Source: Mucilaginibacter daejeonensis (GTDB taxonomy: Bacteria > Bacteroidota > Bacteroidia > Sphingobacteriales > Sphingobacteriaceae). Taken from it: 64,000 nt of DNA. Under the pieces are notes generated by a model, which worked only from the letters and a program-made list of their open reading frames with translations, searched no databases and was not told the DNA's origin. Made by a program: the position numbers and the translations under genes. Positions 25,582-35,400 of this stretch are shown one piece after another. Position 1 is the stretch's first letter; each line of letters starts with the position of its first letter. The stretch lies in contig NZ_CP086068.1 in NCBI RefSeq assembly GCF_020783335.1, positions 4,216,001 through 4,280,000 on the forward strand, written 5' to 3'.

Positions 25582-26493
25582 TCACTTCAAATACTTTTCG
25601 CGCATTTGTATTAAGAATCTGATGCCTCGTTGCCACAGCGTGCCTTTGCGGCTTTTCAGGAAGCTTTTGATGGCTTGATAGGCTTGCGGGTCTTCGTGTA
25701 TCGCGGATGGAAAGAAGGTGACCGGCTCGCGGGCCATTTGCACATCGTATATATCTTCGAGGTTAGAGTGGCGGCCACTACCATCATGGCCAATGTTCTG
25801 AATGAGTGAGTGCGAAGGGTTGAGCGTTAAACCGTTCCTCAAAAATATGGAGGCATACCAGCGTATGGCCCAGGAGTTATTTTTGCCTGCTTTGAACTGC
25901 TGCATCTGCTTCCAAAAGTTCATGGTGCCCTCGATCGAGAACTGGTGGATCCTCTCCTTGTCGAACTGCTGCATCAACACATCGATATTGGGTTCAAAAT
26001 GTTGCCACGCCCGCGCCCAGGTGGCCCAGCCCCAACTGGTGGCGGCCCGGTAAAAAAAGGTCGGCGGCAGATCTGGCACTTTCAGATCATACATATAAGC
26101 GCCAATGTGCATCACTTCGGGCACTTCCTGGTAACGGTCGAGTGCATCATTAAAGTAACGCAGCGTATAGGGCGATGACAACAGGTCATCCTCAAATACG
26201 ATCACCTTGCCGTACTCCTGCACCAGTTGCGTAACGCCGCTAATGATGGAGTTGGCCAAACCTACGTTCATACTGCGTTCGATCAGTTTTACCGACTTGA
26301 AACCCGTTACGGTGCGGGCCAGTTGACGTACGTCCTGCACCTTGACCTCGTCGGCAGTGGTACGGGGCCCATCAGAGAAGATAAACAAACGGGAATCAGC
26401 AGCCAGTTCGTTTTGCTGCAAAAAGCTGAGCGTGCGGCGCGCATGATCAGGCCGGTTGTACAAAAAAAGGGCTATGGGGGCTAAGTGCTGCAT
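25582..26493 (-). CDS. Glycosyltransferase of the GNT-I/sugar transferase type
   Basis: From the ATG at 26493 the protein is 303 residues; a 16-residue upstream extension was rejected because MQHLAPIALFLYNRPDH is the family's usual start. VFEDDLLSSPYTLRYF holds the EDD metal-binding motif of GNT-I-like GT-A enzymes, and SWGWATWARAW is a hallmark of this bacterial group. The N-terminal LFLYNRPDHARRTL and FSDGPR loops bind the nucleotide sugar. It is the last gene of the four-gene operon that begins with the flippase (29264), and the gap from the previous gene is 11 bases. Donor and acceptor are unknown. Confidence 0.85.
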   Translation of the reverse strand: MQHLAPIALFLYNRPDHARRTLSFLQQNELAADSRLFIFSDGPRTTADEVKVQDVRQLARTVTGFKSVKLIERSMNVGLANSIISGVTQLVQEYGKVIVFEDDLLSSPYTLRYFNDALDRYQEVPEVMHIGAYMYDLKVPDLPPTFFYRAATSWGWATWARAWQHFEPNIDVLMQQFDKERIHQFSIEGTMNFWKQMQQFKAGKNNSWAIRWYASIFLRNGLTLNPSHSLIQNIGHDGSGRHSNLEDIYDVQMAREPVTFFPSAIHEDPQAYQAIKSFLKSRKGTLWQRGIRFLIQMREKYLK

Positions 26494-26504
26494 CCCGTTG
26501 TTGG

Positions 26505-27278
26505 CTAAAAAATATCGGCCTGTTTGGTCGTCTTGCTGCACAATACCGTGTAGGCATTGGCCAGTTGTTCCTGTTTCTTTTTGCCCATCAGGCTGCCAAC
26601 AGCTTTTTTCAACCCGAACTCGGCAGTGATCTTCAGGTCGGTCACCAGGCTTTTAGGCTTCTTTTGATTGATGTAGGTATTGAACCTGGTCACCTCCGGC
26701 TCGATCATAGAGGTGAGGTCACGCTCTACCTTAAAGCCCTCGGTACGGAGCAAGTATCGTAATGAGGTAGGCGTGTACATGTTGATGTGCCCGTAAGCCA
26801 GGAAGTGTTTGATGCGGTCATCAACGTTGGTCTTGTAATCACGCGGAACTTCGATCACGCACGTTTTGGCGACGCGTTTAAGTTCACGAAGCAACAGGCG
26901 TTCATGCTCAACATGCTCCAAAACGTGCGAAAGGATAATGAGGTCGAAGCTGTCATCTGCAAAAGGCAACTGATAACCATCGAACACCTGAACCGATACT
27001 AATTTGTCGATATTGCGTGAGCGTATGTATTCTACGCCACTGTCCGATATCTCTACCGCATGATATTCTGGCGCAAAATTTTGTTCGGATAAGATCTTGA
27101 GTATACTGCCGTCACCAGCACCAACTTCCAACACACGGTCAAAGGTATATCCCTTACAAACCTCAATGATGTGTTGTGCTTTGTATTTGGCGCCCAGCAT
27201 GCGCCAGGCCTCATCATGCTTTTTGTAAAATTCGTCGTAGGCGGTCTTTACGTTGCCGCTCAGTTTATCGTCGGCCAT
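26505..27278 (-). CDS. Class I SAM-dependent methyltransferase
   Basis: A 257-residue cytoplasmic methyltransferase. [16 protein letters not shown] (about residues 48-63) is motif [15 protein letters not shown] holds the acidic SAM-ribose ligand, and [21 protein letters not shown] is motif IV of the Methyltransf_11 type. Such enzymes in surface-glycan operons often methylate sugars. It starts 4 bases after the stop of the methyltransferase upstream and is followed 11 bases later by the glycosyltransferase. The substrate is not predictable. Confidence 0.88.
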   Translation of the reverse strand: MADDKLSGNVKTAYDEFYKKHDEAWRMLGAKYKAQHIIEVCKGYTFDRVLEVGAGDGSILKILSEQNFAPEYHAVEISDSGVEYIRSRNIDKLVSVQVFDGYQLPFADDSFDLIILSHVLEHVEHERLLLRELKRVAKTCVIEVPRDYKTNVDDRIKHFLAYGHINMYTPTSLRYLLRTEGFKVERDLTSMIEPEVTRFNTYINQKKPKSLVTDLKITAEFGLKKAVGSLMGKKKQEQLANAYTVLCSKTTKQADIF

Positions 27279-27282
27279 GTGA

Positions 27283-27930
27283 TCAGATCCCTAAGCAGTT
27301 ATTGTCTTTGTAAAAAACCGTGGTGGATTTGTAGTAGAACAATCCCGGCGATATACCACTGAACGGTATCTGCCTGAAACCTTTATCGGTCAAATAAGTG
27401 ATAGCGTCGCGATAGTCAGGGCGCTCTGAATCATCCAGTACAATCACGCCACTTGCCGATAAGGCTTCCACAGCCTGTATGCAGCAGTTCACACGGTCGC
27501 GGCCATCAACAATGATGATATCGAACTCCTCGCCCAGTTTCACCGGCATACGGCAGTAATCGCCGTCGCGCTGTAGCTCGCAGTATATTACTTCGGCATT
27601 GTCGGGCTTGTCTTTGGTCACTTTATCGAACCATTCTTTATCATGCTCTACCGATACCACTATGCCGGTACGCTGCGCGTAAAAAGCTGTAGAGTTACCC
27701 GACCCGAACTCGAACACAGCATGCTCGGGACGAAGCCGATCCTTGATAAAATCAATGAATGAATACGTTACCCACGGGATCGGGTTGCCTTGCGCATCAA
27801 CAGGGGCCTGATCATCAAATGCCCTGAGCCAGCCTATGGTGTTCAAATAACCCTTGCTATTGAATGATAGCAAAGAACGCAGCCTTTTGGGCTTCTGAAG
27901 GATATCTACAAGTAGTGAAAAGTTGCTCAA
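27283..27930 (-). CDS. Class I SAM-dependent methyltransferase, FkbM-like region
   Basis: A 215-residue protein from a TTG start that overlaps the flippase stop by four bases (TTGA). [19 protein letters not shown] (about residues 71-89) is the SAM-binding loop, [14 protein letters not shown] carries the acidic ligand, and [14 protein letters not shown] and [13 protein letters not shown] are later core motifs. There is no nearby ATG in frame, so the TTG start rests on the overlap. It may methylate a sugar of the glycan handled by this operon. Cytoplasmic. Confidence 0.82.
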   Translation of the reverse strand: MSNFSLLVDILQKPKRLRSLLSFNSKGYLNTIGWLRAFDDQAPVDAQGNPIPWVTYSFIDFIKDRLRPEHAVFEFGSGNSTAFYAQRTGIVVSVEHDKEWFDKVTKDKPDNAEVIYCELQRDGDYCRMPVKLGEEFDIIIVDGRDRVNCCIQAVEALSASGVIVLDDSERPDYRDAITYLTDKGFRQIPFSGISPGLFYYKSTTVFYKDNNCLGI

Positions 27931-29264
27931 CGACTGAATGCTTTTTGAAAAAGTGAAATTAAGAATAAAGATCTTAACATTTGCACACCCTGTGCCCGAG
28001 TTTTAGGAATGAACAGGATAAAAAATGTGGCTACAGCATAAGCTACAAGGGTTGCATAAGCCGCGCCGATGATGCCATATTTGGGGATAAGATAAATGTT
28101 CAACAGCACATTCACGATGGCTCCCACCCCGGTACGCAGCATGGACAGTTTGAAATAACCTTCAGCGATCAGGTACTGCCCGCTGGCACTTCCCAGGAAA
28201 ACGAATATGCCTGCCCAAACGTGGACTGCCAGCACCGGTGCACCTGCCCACCATTCGGGATGGTCACGAAAAGCTATGTGGTATATATATGTGGAAGCAA
28301 AGGTCATGAACAAAGCGACCGACACACTGATCACCACCATAAGGTCGTACATATTTTGCAAGCGCTTCAAATATCGGGCGTGATCGGTCTTGCGGGCATA
28401 AATGATAGCCGGGAAAACAGAGGTGACCACAGCCACCGGTAAAAAGTAAAAGCTTTCGCTTAACTGCGCCACGGTAGAATAGATGCCTAACTCAGCCTCG
28501 CCCAGGTAACTGGTGATCATGGCCTGATCGATCTTCATGTAAATGGATACCAGTACAGCCGAAAATGCCAAAGGCCAAGACCTTTTTAGAAGGTAAACGG
28601 CAAGAGCAGGTTTGAACTTCCATTCACCGATGCTATTGCCACTTGAGCGGTAAGCCAGCAGATACCCAGAGGCCAATATCGCCGCATCTAAAAGGAGTGC
28701 GTAAATAAAGAATATCAACGGCGCCTGCATGAATACCATCAGCAACTTGATCACGGCCGAAGCGATGTTGCCGAACACCTGCACATACATCACATACTTA
28801 CCCTGTACTTTGGCCTGAAAAAAGCTTTCAATGATGTTGACCGACTGCACCACCGAGACCAGACCGACGATCATCACATAGTTGACCGGTGTATCCAAGT
28901 GCTTAAAGTGGTCCTGTATCAGGTAAACCATGTACAGCAAAGGCAGGGTTAACAAGCCTGCCGCCATCCGCATCCAGAATGCGGTGCCTAAAAATGAGCC
29001 TTTCCTTTCAGGGTGATTAACAATCTCGCGAGTGACAAAGCCATCCAAACCAAGAGCAGCGATCGCCATGAAAAAGGTGACCAGCGCCATTGGATAGTTA
29101 AGTATGCCATACCGCTCGGTACCTAGATAGGTAGACAGCACAAAGCTGTTCACGATCATTTTGATGACCTGGCTGCCCACCTTGGCCAACATCAGCATCC
29201 CCGTATTTTTGAAATACTTTTGTAAAGCCTGCTGGTCAAAACCGGGGATATTGGGAATGCGCAT
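27927..29264 (-). CDS. Polysaccharide flippase (Wzx/MATE-like)
   Basis: A 445-residue integral membrane protein with about twelve hydrophobic helices, in the oligosaccharide flippase (PF01943/RfbX) family. The first helix is preceded by MLMLAKVGSQVIKMIVNSFVL, and EAELGIYSTVAQLSESFYFLPV and YRSSGN-type loops are characteristic. It would move lipid-linked oligosaccharide across the inner membrane. It heads an operon of four genes, which also holds two methyltransferases and a glycosyltransferase, so a modified repeat unit is likely. A wzy polymerase or ligase is not in this window. Confidence 0.9.
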   Translation of the reverse strand: MRIPNIPGFDQQALQKYFKNTGMLMLAKVGSQVIKMIVNSFVLSTYLGTERYGILNYPMALVTFFMAIAALGLDGFVTREIVNHPERKGSFLGTAFWMRMAAGLLTLPLLYMVYLIQDHFKHLDTPVNYVMIVGLVSVVQSVNIIESFFQAKVQGKYVMYVQVFGNIASAVIKLLMVFMQAPLIFFIYALLLDAAILASGYLLAYRSSGNSIGEWKFKPALAVYLLKRSWPLAFSAVLVSIYMKIDQAMITSYLGEAELGIYSTVAQLSESFYFLPVAVVTSVFPAIIYARKTDHARYLKRLQNMYDLMVVISVSVALFMTFASTYIYHIAFRDHPEWWAGAPVLAVHVWAGIFVFLGSASGQYLIAEGYFKLSMLRTGVGAIVNVLLNIYLIPKYGIIGAAYATLVAYAVATFFILFIPKTRAQGVQMLRSLFLISLFQKAFSR

Positions 29265-29274
29265 AAGTTGGGCA

Positions 29275-29306
29275 CAAAGGTATAAAAAAAGCGAACCCCG
29301 ATCAAT
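29275..29306 (-). promoter_or_regulatory. Bacteroidota-type promoter of the flippase operon
   Basis: On the minus strand the -7 box TACCTTTG (29282-29275) matches TAnnTTTG. About 20 bases upstream, ATTG (29306-29303) is one mismatch from the -33 box TTTG. The promoter lies inside the terminator of typA, and transcription would start only about 7 bases before the flippase start. Confidence 0.5.
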
Positions 29307-29320
29307 GCCGGGGTTCGCTT
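29283..29320 (-). terminator. Intrinsic terminator after typA
   Basis: A hairpin with perfect 12-base arms AAGCGAACCCCG (29289-29300) and CGGGGTTCGCTT (29309-29320), loop of 8, followed on the minus strand by a run of T (29288-29283). It ends the typA transcript 25 bases past its stop. Confidence 0.9.
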
Positions 29321-29345
29321 ATCAAATATGTTGTGCTTAATAAAA

Positions 29346-31160
29346 TTAAGCGTTCTGGAAACGTTTAGCGTTGATCTTACGCTCGTTCTCGGTAAGGTAG
29401 ATCTTACGGATACGCATGCTTTGCGGCGTAACCTCGATATACTCATCAGCCTGGATGTACTCCATTGATTCCTCTAATGAGAATTTGATAGCCGGCGCGA
29501 TACGTACGTTATCATCACTACCTGATGCACGCATGTTGGTCAATTGTTTACCTTTTACCAGGTTAACCACCAGGTCGTTGTCACGGATGTGCTCGCCCAG
29601 GATCTGACCTTCGTAGATATCAACACCCGGATCAACGAAGAAACGGCCACGATCTTGCAATTTATCGATCGAGAAAGCAGTGGTCTTACCGGTCTCCATA
29701 GAAACCAGTACACCGTTAGAACGGCCAGGGATAGTCCCTTTCCAAGGCTCGTAAGCTTTGAAACGGTGTGCCATGATCGCCTCACCTGCAGTAGCGGTCA
29801 GCACGTTGTTACGCAAACCTATGATACCGCGTGATGGGATCTCGAACTCTAAGTGCTGCAGATCACCTTTTGGTTCCATGATCAATAACTCGCCTTTACG
29901 CTGAGTTACCAACTCGATCACTTTACCGGCAACATCGCCCGGTACGTCAACGGTCAACACCTCGATAGGCTCGCATTTAACGCCGTCGATCTCTTTTACG
30001 ATAACCTGTGGCTGACCTACCTGTAACTCGTAACCTTCGCGACGCATGGTCTCGATCAGTACAGATAAGTGGAGGATACCACGGCCATATACTAAGTATG
30101 AATCAGGAGAATCGGTCTCGACCACTTTAAGGGCAAGGTTCTTCTCCATCTCTTTGTACAGACGGTCACGTACGTGACGTGAGGTAACGAATTTACCTTC
30201 TTTACCAAAGAAAGGCGAGTTGTTGATCGTGAACAACATGTTCATGGTCGGCTCGTCGATCTTGATAACCTCTAATTGCTCTGGTTTCTCAAAGTCAGCG
30301 ATAGTATCACCGATCTCAAAACCTTCGATACCTACAACAGCGCAAATATCACCGGCGTTAACCTCGGTAGCTTTAACTTTACCTAAACCTTCAAAGGTGT
30401 AAAGTTCTTTGATACGTGATTTTTGGATAGTACCATCACGTTTTACTAATGATACCGGCTGGTTCTCTTTGATGGTACCACGGGCCACACGACCGATCGC
30501 GATACGACCAACGAATGATGAGTAATCCAAAGAAGTGATCTGCATTTGAAGTGTACCTTCATTGTAAGGAGCAGCAGGGATATTTTCCAGGATGGCATCC
30601 ATCAACGGGAATATATCTTCTGTTTTTTGCTTCCAATCAGTGCTCATCCAGCCTTGTTTAGATGAACCGTAGATCACCGGGAAATCCAGTTGCTCTTCGG
30701 TAGCATCAAGGTTGAAGAACAATTCAAAGATCTGCTCGTAAACCTCTTCAGGACGGCAATTCTCTTTATCAACTTTATTAACTACCACGATCGGTTTCAA
30801 ACCTAAGGCCAAAGCCTTTTGAGTTACGAAACGGGTCTGTGGCATGGCACCTTCAAAAGCATCGCACAACAGCAATACACCATCGGCCATTTTTAACACA
30901 CGCTCAACCTCACCACCAAAGTCGGCGTGACCAGGGGTATCGATAATGTTGATCTTTACATCTTTATAACGTACTGAAACGTTCTTTGAAACGATGGTGA
31001 TACCACGCTCGCGTTCCAGATCATTGTTGTCAAGGATAAGCTCGCCTGTCTCCTGATTATCGCGGAAGATAGCGCAGCTATGAAGGATCTTATCGACCAA
31101 AGTGGTTTTACCGTGGTCAACGTGTGCTATGATAGCAATATTACGGATCTGATTTTGCAT
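29346..31160 (-). CDS. typA: Translational GTPase TypA/BipA
   Basis: A 604-residue ribosome-associated GTPase of the EF-G-like superfamily. G1 is [10 protein letters not shown] (about residues 12-21), the G3 [14 protein letters not shown] and G4 [10 protein letters not shown] follow. A domain II/III pair and a C-terminal domain of BipA type are present ([36 protein letters not shown]). Length is normal (E. coli 607). It assists ribosome assembly and translation under stress. It is monocistronic, with a promoter just upstream and a strong terminator after the stop. Confidence 0.97.
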   Translation of the reverse strand: MQNQIRNIAIIAHVDHGKTTLVDKILHSCAIFRDNQETGELILDNNDLERERGITIVSKNVSVRYKDVKINIIDTPGHADFGGEVERVLKMADGVLLLCDAFEGAMPQTRFVTQKALALGLKPIVVVNKVDKENCRPEEVYEQIFELFFNLDATEEQLDFPVIYGSSKQGWMSTDWKQKTEDIFPLMDAILENIPAAPYNEGTLQMQITSLDYSSFVGRIAIGRVARGTIKENQPVSLVKRDGTIQKSRIKELYTFEGLGKVKATEVNAGDICAVVGIEGFEIGDTIADFEKPEQLEVIKIDEPTMNMLFTINNSPFFGKEGKFVTSRHVRDRLYKEMEKNLALKVVETDSPDSYLVYGRGILHLSVLIETMRREGYELQVGQPQVIVKEIDGVKCEPIEVLTVDVPGDVAGKVIELVTQRKGELLIMEPKGDLQHLEFEIPSRGIIGLRNNVLTATAGEAIMAHRFKAYEPWKGTIPGRSNGVLVSMETGKTTAFSIDKLQDRGRFFVDPGVDIYEGQILGEHIRDNDLVVNLVKGKQLTNMRASGSDDNVRIAPAIKFSLEESMEYIQADEYIEVTPQSMRIRKIYLTENERKINAKRFQNA

Positions 31161-31182
31161 GAAATGCCTCTTAAAATTTGCG

Positions 31183-31212
31183 CAAAGATACGCTTATTTT
31201 ATGGCATTTAAA
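31183..31212 (-). promoter_or_regulatory. Bacteroidota-type promoter of typA
   Basis: On the minus strand the -7 box TATCTTTG (31190-31183) fits TAnnTTTG, and TTTA (31212-31209), 18 bases upstream, is one mismatch from TTTG. The leader before the typA ATG at 31160 would be about 20 bases. Confidence 0.5.
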
Positions 31213-31370
31213 AGCATGCTCAGCTTTTTACAAATATTTGAAAATTAGAACATAACACATCGACAATAGATATCAACCGCCTTTTTAGTGAACACATAGG
31301 TGAACTGGTAATTTTCGTGATGACGTTCGTATATTTACGCAAGTCACATACTTCTATCCATATATATCCA

Positions 31371-32183
31371 ATGAGCCATCCCCCACCTGTTAAAGTAGCC
31401 ATACTGGATCTTTATGATGGTATAGTTAACCAGGGCATCATGGCCATACAAAAGGTGTTGGAAAATTTTGAAGATGAGCATGGCTTTCAATTCAAGATCG
31501 AGATATTCGACGTACGGGGCAGCAACCAATTGCCTGACACTGATCATGATATCTACCTGTCGAGTGGTGGCCCCGGCGATCCTTTAGCTAGCGAGGGCAG
31601 CGAATGGGAGAACAATTACTTTGACCTGATCGAGCGCCTCCAACGCCATAATCATACCGAAGGCACTATTAAGAAACATGTGCTGTTCATTTGCCACTCT
31701 TTTCAACTGATGTGCAGGCGGTGGCGTTTGGGCACCGTCAATTTACGCAAAATACCTTCATACGGTGTGGTACCAGTACAGATCACCGGCTACGAGCCAC
31801 TTTTGGCTTCATTGAGTGACCCGTTCTATGCGCTCGATTCCCGATCCTGGCAGGTGGTGCATCCTGATCAGGAACGCTTCGAACAGACCGGTGCCACACT
31901 GGTGGCTACTGAACAGGAGCCCGGAGAGCAGGATGATCCGCCTGCTATGATGGCTATTCGTTTCGATCCCTACTTTTTTGGCACGCAGTTCCACCCCGAG
32001 GCTGATGCCGAGATACTGACCGAATATCTTACCGGTGCAGACAAGCGCCATGAACTGATCGCAGATCGTGGAGAGGCAGGTTACTATGCGCTACTTGCAG
32101 ACGTTCAGGATCCGGCCAAGATCAAGGCCACACAGCACACCATTATACCGCAATTCCTACTTCAAGCTATATCAGGCAGTTGA
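31371..32183 (+). CDS. Class I glutamine amidotransferase-like protein, not fused to a synthetase
   Basis: A 270-residue protein starting at ATG 31371; the 18 codons before it do not fit the family. It carries the class I amidotransferase triad: C108 in FICHSFQL, H208 and E210 in TQFHPEA, with the oxyanion-strand SSGGPGDP near 64-71. The usual GxCxGxQ is degenerate here (ICHSFQ), but the Cys is kept. GMP synthase, CTP synthase and anthranilate synthase amidotransferases share the fold, yet no synthetase partner is adjacent, so the nitrogen acceptor is unknown. It is divergent from typA. Confidence 0.75.
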   Translation: MSHPPPVKVAILDLYDGIVNQGIMAIQKVLENFEDEHGFQFKIEIFDVRGSNQLPDTDHDIYLSSGGPGDPLASEGSEWENNYFDLIERLQRHNHTEGTIKKHVLFICHSFQLMCRRWRLGTVNLRKIPSYGVVPVQITGYEPLLASLSDPFYALDSRSWQVVHPDQERFEQTGATLVATEQEPGEQDDPPAMMAIRFDPYFFGTQFHPEADAEILTEYLTGADKRHELIADRGEAGYYALLADVQDPAKIKATQHTIIPQFLLQAISGS

Positions 32184-32246
32184 GAGCATTGCCCGTGCGT
32201 TGAACTAAATTACACTTCTGTTACGTAATAGTACCAAGCGTTACCT

Positions 32247-32254
32247 TAAATTTG
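32247..32254 (+). promoter_or_regulatory. -7 promoter box before the FeoB-associated gene
   Basis: TAAATTTG exactly matches the Bacteroidota -7 consensus TAnnTTTG and ends 7 bases before the ATG at 32262. No good -33 TTTG is visible at 19 bases upstream, so only half of the promoter is supported. Confidence 0.35.
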
Positions 32255-32261
32255 TGCCGTC

Positions 32262-32423
32262 ATGAGTTTTCAGACCATAGCTATCATATTGCTTTTTGCA
32301 GCTGCCATATTTTATGTGGGCCGCATGCTTTATAAGAGCCTTTATGTAAAAAAGGGCTGTGGCTCTAACTGTAAATGCGGTGTCGACTTCTCCAATATCG
32401 ACGTTAATAAACCCCGCTCCTGA
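32262..32423 (+). CDS. FeoB-associated Cys-rich membrane protein
   Basis: A 53-residue protein beginning MSFQTIAIILLFAAAIFYVG, one transmembrane helix, followed by a short basic stretch and a cysteine cluster GCGSNCKCG (about residues 32-40). This matches the small family annotated as FeoB-associated Cys-rich membrane proteins (PF12669), which normally lie beside the ferrous iron transporter FeoB. No feoB or feoA is in this window, so its partner gene is elsewhere. The cluster suggests iron or redox-sensitive binding, but no function is proven for the family. Confidence 0.75.
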   Translation: MSFQTIAIILLFAAAIFYVGRMLYKSLYVKKGCGSNCKCGVDFSNIDVNKPRS

Positions 32424-32443
32424 TCTTAATTGTCTTCTAATTC

Positions 32444-32471
32444 ACGGTTTTATACAAAACCGTTAAATTTG
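32444..32471 (+). promoter_or_regulatory. Promoter with a hairpin in its spacer, before the fused polysaccharide synthase
   Basis: The -7 box TAAATTTG (32464-32471) exactly matches TAnnTTTG and is 22 bases before the ATG at 32494. A perfect inverted repeat, ACGGTTTT-ATAC-AAAACCGT (32444-32463), abuts it and fills the promoter spacer. The -33 box is not clear. The dyad could bind a regulator, or be the remains of a terminator for the Cys-rich gene. Confidence 0.4.
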
Positions 32472-32493
32472 CAGCCTGCAAAGCTAAACCCTA

Positions 32494-35400
32494 ATGCCTA
32501 ATAACAAACAGATCTTTCAAGCCGATAGCCCTACCCGTTGGAACCGTTTCAAGTGGTTAAGCCGAGGCATCCTGTTCGTGCTCATATGCGGCGTGGTCGG
32601 TGCGGCCATCACCGTTACCTCCAAGCAATATCCTGATCTTCCCAATCTTATCCCTACTCAAAAAAAGCTGACCACCGCGCAGCTGAATAAGTTGAAACGC
32701 TCTACCGAGTACCGCGATTTCAAGGTAGATAAGGCCCGATTGGAGGAACTACGCAATGCGTTACGCCGCCATCAACTCAAGCATCCTAATAATAAGGACC
32801 GTATCAATGCTGGCTTTTACCTGGCCTGGGAGCCTCAGGCCTACTACTCACTGGCCGAACATATCAGTAAGCTCGACCTGATCGTGACCGAGGGCTTTGC
32901 CATAACACCGGGTCAGGACACCCTTACCGTAAGGCTCGACACCGGGCTCACCAATATCAATCGCCGTTACCGCAAACCGGTGATCGTAAGGTTGAGCAAT
33001 TACATTAACTACACCAACACCACCGGCGGTTTTGATACCAAGGATGTGGACCGCATCGTAGGCGATAAAAAGCTGCGTACCTCGTTCATCAACAACATAG
33101 TTGATCAGCTGAACAAGCATAAACTCAAGGGCATCGACCTTGGGTTCGATAATATTAAGAAACGTAACGGCCCCGCATTTAAAGCCTTCGAAAAGGAGTT
33201 GTATGCCACCTTGCACGAGCAGGGTTTTTGGGTAACGCAGGGTGTTTGGCCGGGCGATGATGAGTACGACCTCAAGTTCCTGCAAACGGTGAACGACTAC
33301 CTGTTCGTGATGGCCATTGACCAGCATAACGAGACCAGCAACGCGGGCGATGTATCGCACCAGCATTGGGTGGAAGAGATATTGGATGATGTATGCGAGC
33401 AGGTTCCCAGCAACAAGGTGATCCTGACCATAGTAGGTGGCGGGTACGACTGGCCGCAGAACAACATTGGCCAGCCAATGGGTTATACCACGGCTATCAG
33501 TACCGCCAAAGAGAACAACAGCAAGATCCAATTTGATCCCGGATCGGGCAATTCGAGTTTTACTTACAAAGGCACCGACAGCGTACAGCATACCGTTTAC
33601 TTTGCCGATGCGGCCACTAACTTCAACGTGATGCGTATGGCCGATGACTGGGCCACGGGCGGTATCGCGTTATGGCGTTTAGGCTTCGAGGACCCACGCT
33701 TGTGGACCTTTATACAAAAGAATCTATCGGCAGATACGCTGCGCAAGACAGGTATCGATAAAAAGAACTTCGCTGCCGTAGGTTTGAATGACCGTATCGA
33801 CTATGTGGGCGACGGTGAGGTGCTTGACCTGGTGAGCGTACCGCAAACGGGCCAGATCGCCGTGAGCTTTGACGATAAGAACTTTTTGATCACTGGGCAG
33901 GATTATCAAAAATTGCCTACCAAATACGTGATCAGGCGCTACGGCTACGCCCCTAAAAAGGTGGTGCTTACCTTTGATGATGGTCCTGACCCAAACTACA
34001 CGCCACGCATACTCGACATTCTGAAAAAGGAAAAGGTGCCCGGATCGTTCTTTGTGGTGGGCGCCATGGTAGAGAAGAATATGCCGCTTTTGCGCCGCAT
34101 CTATGATGAGGGATACGAGATCGGTAATCACACGTTCTTCCACCCTGATATATCGCAGATCAGCTTGCAGCGCGTAAGCCTCGAACTTAACTCTACCCGT
34201 AAACTCATCGAGTCGGTAACGGGCCACAGTACCATACTGTTCAGGGCGCCGTTCAACGCCGATGCAGAGCCGCAGACCCTTGCCGAGATCATTCCGGTAG
34301 CTAAAAGTAAGGAGGAGAACTACATCAACATTGGTGAATTTATTGACCCGCACGACTGGGAGCCCGGCGTTACGGCCGACAGCATAGTTGCCCGCACAAT
34401 TGCCCAGGCCAATAATGGATCGATGTTGCTATTGCACGATGCAGGTGGCGATACCCGTGAGGAAACCATCAAGGCCCTACCACGTATCATCCATTATTTT
34501 AAAACGCATGGTTATCAGTTCACCACCATTGCCGATGTGCTTCACAAAAAGAAGGATGAACTGATGCCACCGGTGAAGGATGATGCTGACTCAGGTGTTA
34601 CGGGCACGCTGTACGATATGTTCAACATTGGACTGTTCTATGGCAACTGGATCTTATTGTACCTGTTCTTATCGGCTATATTCTTGGCCGTGGGTCGTAT
34701 CATTTTGATCGGAATACTGGCGCTGCGTCAATATGCCGGAAATAAAAAGGACACTACCCGCAAGATCGACGTTGATCAGCTTCCACCGGTAAGCATCATC
34801 GTGCCCGCTTATAACGAAGAGATCACCGCTACCAAGACGATCGAGAGCCTCTTACAACTGGAGTACCCCAAACTGGAGATCTTATTTATCGACGATGGAT
34901 CAAAGGATCGCACCTACGAAGTTGTGAGCGCGGCTTACCAAGATCATACATTGGTGAAGGTACACACCAAACCTAACGGCGGTAAAGCATCGGCCCTTAA
35001 CTACGGCATTGGCAAGGCGCAGTATGACCATGTGGTTTGCATCGATGCCGATACCCTGCTCAAGAACGACGCTATATTGCACTTAATGTCGTACTTTACT
35101 GATGCCGAGATCGGCGCCGTTGCCGGTACCGTTAAGGTAGGTAACGAGACCAACATCATTACCCGCTGGCAATCTATCGAGTACATTACGGCACAGAACA
35201 TGGACCGCCGTGCATTTGATCTGCTGAATAGCATTACCGTGGTTCCGGGAGCGATCGGCGCTTTTAGCAAGGAAGCCATTAATAAAGCTGGCGGATTTAC
35301 TACGGATACCCTGGCCGAGGATTGCGACCTCACCATGCGTATCCTGAAGCAAGGCTACATCGTTCGTAATGCCGGTGAAGCCATTGCCTATACTGAGGCG

